Origin: UBA2277 sp035477615
GTDB taxonomy: Bacteria; Patescibacteriota; Microgenomatia; UBA1400; MFAQ01
Assembly (NCBI GenBank): GCA_035477615.1
Contig: DATIKJ010000022.1
Location: forward strand, 1 to 9,140
Reading direction: 5' to 3'
DNA: 9,140 nt
In this document: in pieces, positions 6,084 through 9,140 of the stretch
How positions within the stretch are numbered: position 1 is the stretch's first letter
Layout of the letters: every line of letters starts with the position of its first letter
Position numbers and translations under genes: made by a program
Notes under the pieces: generated by a model
What the model was told of the DNA's origin: nothing
Databases searched by the model: none
Seen by the model: only the letters and a program-made list of their open reading frames with translations

Positions 6084-6314
6084 TTAGATTTTGTCGGTTA
6101 CCGGAAGCAAAGCCAAATGTCTGGCACGTTTGATAGCACGAGCTAATCTCAGCTGATGTTTTTCACAAACTCCAGTACTCCAACGAGACACAATTCTTTT
6201 TTTAGGTGACACACCAATAGCAAGTGACTCAAGATTAGAATAAACCGGCTCTGTTTTCTTCACACAAAACGGACACGGTTTGTTCGATTTTCTTATTTTC
6301 TTTTTAATTATCAT
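6084..6314 (-). CDS. rpsR: Ribosomal protein bS18
   Basis: A 76-residue small-subunit protein, the normal length for the family. It shows the bS18 core: KPCPFC near the N-terminus, then SPKKRIVSRWSTGVCEKHQLRLARAIKRARHLALLP. C14, C17, C50 and H53 could form a zinc site, as in the cysteine-containing S18 subtype. S18 pairs with S6 on the platform of the 30S subunit, and S6 is encoded two genes upstream. It lies 23 bases after ssb with no Shine-Dalgarno in the AT-rich gap, and 28 bases before the S41 protease gene. Confidence 0.96.
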   Translation of the reverse strand: MIIKKKIRKSNKPCPFCVKKTEPVYSNLESLAIGVSPKKRIVSRWSTGVCEKHQLRLARAIKRARHLALLPVTDKI

Positions 6315-6337
6315 TTTTATTTTTTTATATATCTAAT

Positions 6338-6853
6338 TTAAAAAGGAATCTCATCAGACTCCTCTTCTTTAACCTCTTCTTTTTTGGATTTCTTTTCAAC
6401 CTTTTCTTCATTCTCAGGATTAAAAACCTCTTCTGCTGGAGTAACATCGGCTATTGGTGAAACAGAACTGTCAGAAGTGTAATGTGTTTCATATCCTCCC
6501 TCAGATCGATCTCCTTTGGGAGCGTCCAGTAGAATCATTTCATCAATAACAACCTCTGTTACTTGTCTGTCTGCACCATCTTGACTCTTCCAAGCTCTTG
6601 TTTGTAAACGACCTTCTACATATACCTTGCGTCCTTTAGCCATCAACTGAGAACAGATCTCACCCAATTTGCCCCACGCAACAACTCGATGAAACTCTAC
6701 ACCCTCCTGCTTCTGTCCAGACGAATCAGACCATTCACGATTGGTAGCCAAACCAAATGTACAGACAGCGGTTCCCGAAGGAGTGTATTTCAACTCTGGG
6801 TCACGAGTAAGATTACCAATTAACTGAACTTTGTTTAAACTTCTTGTACTCAT
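6338..6853 (-). CDS. ssb: Single-stranded DNA-binding protein
   Basis: A 171-residue SSB. The OB-fold domain covers about residues 1-107: SLNKVQLIGNLTRDPELKYT at the start, then TFGLATNREW, FHRVVAWGKLGEI, and KVYVEGRLQTRAW. A low-complexity acidic and Lys-rich linker follows, and the last residues ESDEIPF match the conserved acidic SSB tip (DDIPF in E. coli) that docks replication and repair partners. It coats single-stranded DNA during replication, recombination and repair. A GGAGG site (6863-6859) lies five bases before the ATG. The gene sits 19 bases after rpsF and 23 before rpsR, the widespread rpsF-ssb-rpsR order. Confidence 0.97.
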   Translation of the reverse strand: MSTRSLNKVQLIGNLTRDPELKYTPSGTAVCTFGLATNREWSDSSGQKQEGVEFHRVVAWGKLGEICSQLMAKGRKVYVEGRLQTRAWKSQDGADRQVTEVVIDEMILLDAPKGDRSEGGYETHYTSDSSVSPIADVTPAEEVFNPENEEKVEKKSKKEEVKEEESDEIPF

Positions 6854-6872
6854 TTTTTCCTCCTCTTTTTTA

Positions 6873-7190
6873 TTAAATCCTAATCAATAAATATCTTAAC
6901 AGCTTATCGTCCATCTGCAAATCTCTCTCCAGTTCGTTGGCTGCTGTAGGAGCACCCTCTATAGAAAGTTTGAGATAGTAGCCTCTACTCTGTTTTTTAA
7001 TCTCGTAAGCCATGGTTTTTGTTCCCCATTTATCAACCTCAGTCACCTTCAAAGCACGTTTCTTGCACTTCTCGGTAATTGCTTTTTCAGCTCCGATTTC
7101 ATTCTCGGAAACAGGATAAATGACAACGAGTTCGTACTTGTTGGTCGAACCCATGGACGATTTGGTTTCGGTTGTCTTTGTTTTTTTCAT
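6873..7190 (-). CDS. rpsF: Ribosomal protein bS6
   Basis: A 105-residue protein. The S6 fold begins at residue 18 (KYELVVIYPV) and continues through VTEVDKWGTKTMAYEIKK and GYYLKLSIEG to MDDKLLRYLLIRI at the C-terminus. Residues 1-17, rich in Lys, Thr and Ser, extend beyond the usual bacterial start. S6 binds S18 on the 30S platform; both are encoded in this operon. I chose the ATG at 7190 because a -10 box ends eight bases before it. An upstream ATG at 7220 lies before that box, and an internal ATG at 7154 has no Shine-Dalgarno. First gene of the rpsF-ssb-rpsR-S41 protease cluster. Confidence 0.94.
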   Translation of the reverse strand: MKKTKTTETKSSMGSTNKYELVVIYPVSENEIGAEKAITEKCKKRALKVTEVDKWGTKTMAYEIKKQSRGYYLKLSIEGAPTAANELERDLQMDDKLLRYLLIRI

Positions 7191-7198
7191 AACGCTTA

Positions 7199-7207
7199 AT
7201 TTTACCA
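7199..7207 (-). promoter_or_regulatory. Extended -10 promoter of the rpsF operon
   Basis: The minus strand reads TGG-TAAAAT from 7207 to 7199, eight bases before the ATG at 7190. Initiation near 7192 would leave a leader of about two bases. No good -35 is visible. It is divergent from the plus-strand promoter at 7229. Confidence 0.55.
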
Positions 7208-7228
7208 CACACAGCCACAACTTACGTA

Positions 7229-7234
7229 TATAAT
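7229..7234 (+). promoter_or_regulatory. Candidate -10 box of the Cys-rich small gene
   Basis: A perfect TATAAT. Initiation near 7241 would give a leader of about 32 bases containing the strong ribosome binding site. There is no matching -35 at 16-18 bases upstream, which leaves the assignment moderate in this AT-rich gap. Confidence 0.45.
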
Positions 7235-7258
7235 ATCAGCAACTGTAAATTTACATTC

Positions 7259-7265
7259 AAGGAGG
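7259..7265 (+). promoter_or_regulatory. Ribosome binding site fixing a TTG start
   Basis: AAGGAGG, a near-perfect complement to the 16S 3' end, lies seven bases before the TTG at 7273. It is the strongest such site in the window and is the main reason to accept the non-ATG start. Confidence 0.8.
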
Positions 7266-7272
7266 CTGTATT

Positions 7273-7464
7273 TTGAATAAACAATATAATTGTGCCTGCA
7301 ACGCTAGTGATCACAAAAATCACCCTTGTCCAAACTACACCATTAGTAGTACCGGTCTTTGCGAACACTGCCTCGAACACTGCTACAGATTGGTACCAGT
7401 CGATGAGGTATCTACACCCCAAACCCCAACAACTCCCCAGAAGGAGAATAAAACAAACACATAA
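7273..7464 (+). CDS. Small Cys/His-rich protein, probable metal binder
   Basis: A 63-residue protein I do not recognise. It has six cysteines (C7, C9, C19, C30, C33, C37) and four histidines (H14, H17, H32, H36) in the first 37 residues, arranged as CxC, HxxHxC and CxHCxxHC. That is dense enough for one or two zinc sites, or another metal or redox role. The last 20 residues are a Pro/Thr-rich, Lys-ending polar tail that is likely disordered. There is no signal peptide or membrane segment. It is a complete stand-alone unit: a TATAAT box upstream, a strong AAGGAGG seven bases before a TTG start, and a perfect 8-bp terminator eight bases after the stop. This context makes it a real gene although no homologue is recalled. 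It is divergent from rpsF. Confidence 0.75.
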   Translation: MNKQYNCACNASDHKNHPCPNYTISSTGLCEHCLEHCYRLVPVDEVSTPQTPTTPQKENKTNT

Positions 7465-7471
7465 TTTCTAT

Positions 7472-7498
7472 ACTCCACCCCAAAAAGGTGGAGTTTTT
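7472..7498 (+). terminator. Intrinsic terminator of the Cys-rich small gene
   Basis: A perfect 8-bp stem, ACTCCACC (7472-7479) with GGTGGAGT (7487-7494), a seven-base loop, and a run of T to 7498. It starts eight bases after the stop codon at 7464. Confidence 0.88.
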
Positions 7499-7509
7499 AT
7501 TATGACAAT

Positions 7510-7536
7510 AAAAAAAACCCCGGGGTTCCCCGAGGT
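7510..7536 (-). terminator. Intrinsic terminator of the small membrane protein gene
   Basis: Read on the minus strand, ACCTCGGG (7536-7529) pairs with CCCGGGGT (7524-7517), with one T-G wobble and a four-base GAAC loop, then eight T (7517-7510). It starts 16 bases after the stop at 7553. It is unusually GC-rich for this region and stands back to back with the plus-strand terminator. Confidence 0.88.
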
Positions 7537-7552
7537 CATTTAGATCCAATAT

Positions 7553-7843
7553 TTATATTGTTACTAGGATTAGTGTCAGCGCAACCATACCAAAACAGGT
7601 ACCTAAAATTGCCGCAATGATGTTAATGACACTAAACACAAGAAAAGCAATAAAACTCTCTCGATAATAACTCTTATTTTCAATGGCTGCCGCTATTACA
7701 ACCGACATCGCTACTAACAACCCAAACAACCAGACGATATCGACACCCACAAACAGCAGCAGACAAGTAGCTGTCACTGAAGACAAGATAGCCAAGAAAA
7801 ACACCAACACTAAAGCAATCACAATCGTGTTACTCTGACTCAT
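7553..7843 (-). CDS. Small integral membrane protein of unknown function
   Basis: A 96-residue, highly hydrophobic protein. Hydrophobic stretches at about 6-30, 31-54 and 64-96 suggest three or four membrane segments, with one polar loop at 55-63 (ENKSYYRES). Two cysteines (C27, C83) lie within membrane stretches. No family is recognised and no catalytic motif is visible. The gene has its own promoter-like sequence (TTGACT-17-TAGTAT), a GGAGG site four bases before the ATG, and a strong terminator, so it appears to be an independent unit although it follows ychF on the same strand by 75 bases. Its role cannot be predicted; a holin-like or stress-related small membrane protein would be speculation. 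Confidence 0.75.
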   Translation of the reverse strand: MSQSNTIVIALVLVFFLAILSSVTATCLLLFVGVDIVWLFGLLVAMSVVIAAAIENKSYYRESFIAFLVFSVINIIAAILGTCFGMVALTLILVTI

Positions 7844-7887
7844 TTTTCCTCCAATCAGGCTAGAATTTCAAAGAATTGTACCCTGTA

Positions 7888-7916
7888 ATACTACACCATA
7901 AATACTCTTAAGTCAA
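7888..7916 (-). promoter_or_regulatory. Promoter of the small membrane protein gene
   Basis: On the minus strand TTGACT (7916-7911), a 17-base spacer and TAGTAT (7893-7888) form the most complete sigma-70-like promoter in the window. The predicted leader from about 7881 is roughly 38 bases and carries the GGAGG site at 7852-7848. The -35 sits right after the ychF stop. Confidence 0.65.
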
Positions 7917-7918
7917 TC

Positions 7919-8965
7919 TTATGAGCCTATCATAAACTCCACTACATCTCCATCCTTCATCTCATACTCTTTTCCTTCAAACCTTACCCAGCCCTTTTCA
8001 GCCGCTTCTTTCCAGCCACCAGCTTCGACAAACTTACTATAATCACACACTTTAGCCTTGATAAACTTCTTCTCAAAATCAGTGTGAATTACTCCCGCAG
8101 CCTCAGGTGCTTTCATACCTTTGGTAATTGTCCAAGCTCTACTTTCCATCTCCCCTGTCGTTAAAAAAGAGATTAAGCCCAGACTGGCATAAGCTTTTTT
8201 AATCAAAAGATCCAGTCCCGACTCCTTAATTCCAAGCTCCACCATATATGCCTTAGCGTCAACCTCATCCAAACTGGATAGTTCTGACTCTACCTTGGCA
8301 CTAATATACAAGTTCTCCCCCATCGGCTCTCGCAATCGAATATCAGTTTCCGCCACATTAAATACTCTAATTTCTTTCTTGGCTGTCAGTAAAAACAAAT
8401 CTCGGGCCAGTTCCCAGTCTTCCTCAGACTTCAAAACTTCCCTAGCTGGCTTTCCTTCGTTAAGACCGGTAAACAATCTCTCTACCAAGACTTTCTTCTT
8501 CTCCATTCCCTTGGCTTTGGTATCTTTGCTTTCCAAAGACTTCGTTACCGTCTCCAAATCTTTCAAAATCAGCTCGGTTTCGATTACAGAGTAATCAGTT
8601 TCCGGATCCACTGAACCTTCTTTGACAATCTCTGAGTCTTCAAAGTCTCTCAAAACCTGCAAAATTACGTCCACCTCCCGAATATGCGTCAAAAACTTGT
8701 TTCCCAAACCCGCTCCTGTAGCTGCTCCAGCCACCAAACCAGCGATATCGACAAACTCTACCGTAGCAGGCACCGTTCTTGTACTGTTACTGATCTTGGC
8801 CAACACAGCCAGCCTCTCGTCAGGCACCTCTACCACCCCTACATTGGGTTCTATTGTGGCAAATGGATAATTAGCCACTAATGCCTGCTGACGCTTCAAA
8901 AGCGCATTAAAAAGCGTGGACTTCCCCACGTTTGGTAAACCAACAATTCCGACTCTTAATGACAT
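7919..8965 (-). CDS. ychF: Ribosome-binding ATPase YchF (Obg family)
   Basis: A 348-residue protein, slightly shorter than the usual 360-odd. The P-loop is GLPNVGKS at 9-16. Switch I follows as NYPFATIEPNVG (32-43), and G3 is VDIAGLV (72-78), with a hydrophobic residue in place of the catalytic glutamine, as in HAS-type NTPases. NVAE at 203-206 replaces the NKxD guanine-specificity motif and explains ATP preference in this family. A charged helical insert spans about 110-195. The C-terminal TGS domain contains RAWTITKGMKAPEAAGVIHT and DFEKKFIKA. YchF/OLA1 proteins bind ribosomes and are linked to translation and stress responses. The ATG at 8965 has an extended -10 box ending six bases upstream, so the message may be leaderless; a weak GGGAG close to the ATG is unlikely to act. 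Confidence 0.96.
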   Translation of the reverse strand: MSLRVGIVGLPNVGKSTLFNALLKRQQALVANYPFATIEPNVGVVEVPDERLAVLAKISNSTRTVPATVEFVDIAGLVAGAATGAGLGNKFLTHIREVDVILQVLRDFEDSEIVKEGSVDPETDYSVIETELILKDLETVTKSLESKDTKAKGMEKKKVLVERLFTGLNEGKPAREVLKSEEDWELARDLFLLTAKKEIRVFNVAETDIRLREPMGENLYISAKVESELSSLDEVDAKAYMVELGIKESGLDLLIKKAYASLGLISFLTTGEMESRAWTITKGMKAPEAAGVIHTDFEKKFIKAKVCDYSKFVEAGGWKEAAEKGWVRFEGKEYEMKDGDVVEFMIGS

Positions 8966-8971
8966 GCTCCC

Positions 8972-8980
8972 ATTATCTCA
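8972..8980 (-). promoter_or_regulatory. Extended -10 promoter of ychF
   Basis: The minus strand reads TGA-GATAAT from 8980 to 8972. It ends six bases before the ATG at 8965, which puts the expected first transcribed base at the start codon itself. The -35 is poor (TGGCTT at 9000-8995, 17-base spacing). Confidence 0.5.
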
Positions 8981-9000
8981 TTTGAACCATGATTAAGCCA

Positions 9001-9140
9001 TCAAGACTCCAAGCCTTTCAGGTGCTTCAGGAAGCTAGTCGAAACCAAATCTCCGTTATGTTTGTACATCCTCAACCAGTTATAGGTGTCTTTTATAAAA
9101 TACTCCCTTTCCTTTTTAGGAATATTTGCAAACTTCGGAT
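9001..9140 (-). CDS. Unidentified protein, C-terminal end (cut by window edge)
   Basis: The minus strand is open from the right edge to a UGA at 9003-9001, giving 45 residues. The reading is protein-like: a Lys/Glu-rich helix-like part (IPKKEREYFIKDTYNWLRMY) and a final GDLVSTSFLKHLKGLES. No family is recognised. The stop lies 35 bases before ychF on the same strand, a normal gap here. The opposite strand is also open from an ATG at 8989 to the edge, so orientation is not certain. I favour the minus strand for its residue make-up and because it keeps the ychF direction. Confidence 0.45.
   Translation of the reverse strand, partial: PKFANIPKKEREYFIKDTYNWLRMYKHNGDLVSTSFLKHLKGLES

Noticed and set aside
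7222..7422. Minus-strand 66-codon open frame opposite the Cys-rich gene
   Set aside because: It has no ribosome binding site and is antisense to a gene with promoter, ribosome binding site and terminator; it is a shadow frame.
8989..9140. Plus-strand open frame from an ATG at 8989 to the window edge
   Set aside because: No ribosome binding site or extended -10 box fits its start, and the opposite strand gives a more protein-like C-terminus in the direction of ychF. Not fully excluded.

Overview
The window reads as a piece of a small-genome bacterial chromosome, most likely from the Candidate Phyla Radiation (Patescibacteria), with Microgenomates or a near relative as my best guess. The reasons are compact AT-rich genes with mostly very short gaps, a release factor 1 and ribosomal proteins with lineage-type trimming or extensions, small secreted beta-rich proteins with Thr-Pro linkers, and no rplI after rpsR. 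This placement is an inference. The standard code fits: UGA ends prfA and none of the long frames needs it as a sense codon.

Layout. (1) 1-1270, minus strand: a UlaG-like metallo-beta-lactamase-fold hydrolase gene, overlapping by 8 bases the start of a replicative helicase gene (dnaB) that runs off the left edge. (2) 1271-1482: a divergent intergenic region with two near-identical hairpin repeats flanking a longer nested inverted repeat. (3) 1483-4829, plus strand: a membrane-anchored Ig-like protein, a secreted DUF5666-like protein, an EamA/DMT transporter, ribosomal protein L31 and release factor 1. (4) 4850-7190, minus strand: an operon read rpsF, ssb, rpsR, then a carboxy-terminal processing protease (S41). 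(5) 7199-7498: a divergent promoter region and a small Cys/His-rich protein gene on the plus strand with a TTG start, a strong ribosome binding site and its own terminator. (6) 7510-8980, minus strand: the ATPase ychF, then a small membrane protein gene with its own promoter and terminator. (7) 9001-9140: the 3' end of an unidentified minus-strand gene.

The core genes serve replication (DnaB, SSB), translation (S6, S18, L31, RF1, YchF) and envelope proteolysis or transport (S41 protease, EamA protein). The accessory interest lies in the hairpin-repeat intergenic region, the Cys-rich mini-gene and the secreted pair.

A recurrent regulatory pattern is visible. Several genes lack a Shine-Dalgarno sequence and instead have a -10 box, often an extended TGn -10, only 6-9 bases before the start codon, as expected for leaderless or almost leaderless mRNAs. 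Genes with a leader or inside an operon (ssb, the 63-residue protein, the 96-residue membrane protein) carry a GGAGG-type site. The plus strand has more C than G in the lines I counted, under genes of both orientations, so the minus strand is probably the replication leading strand.
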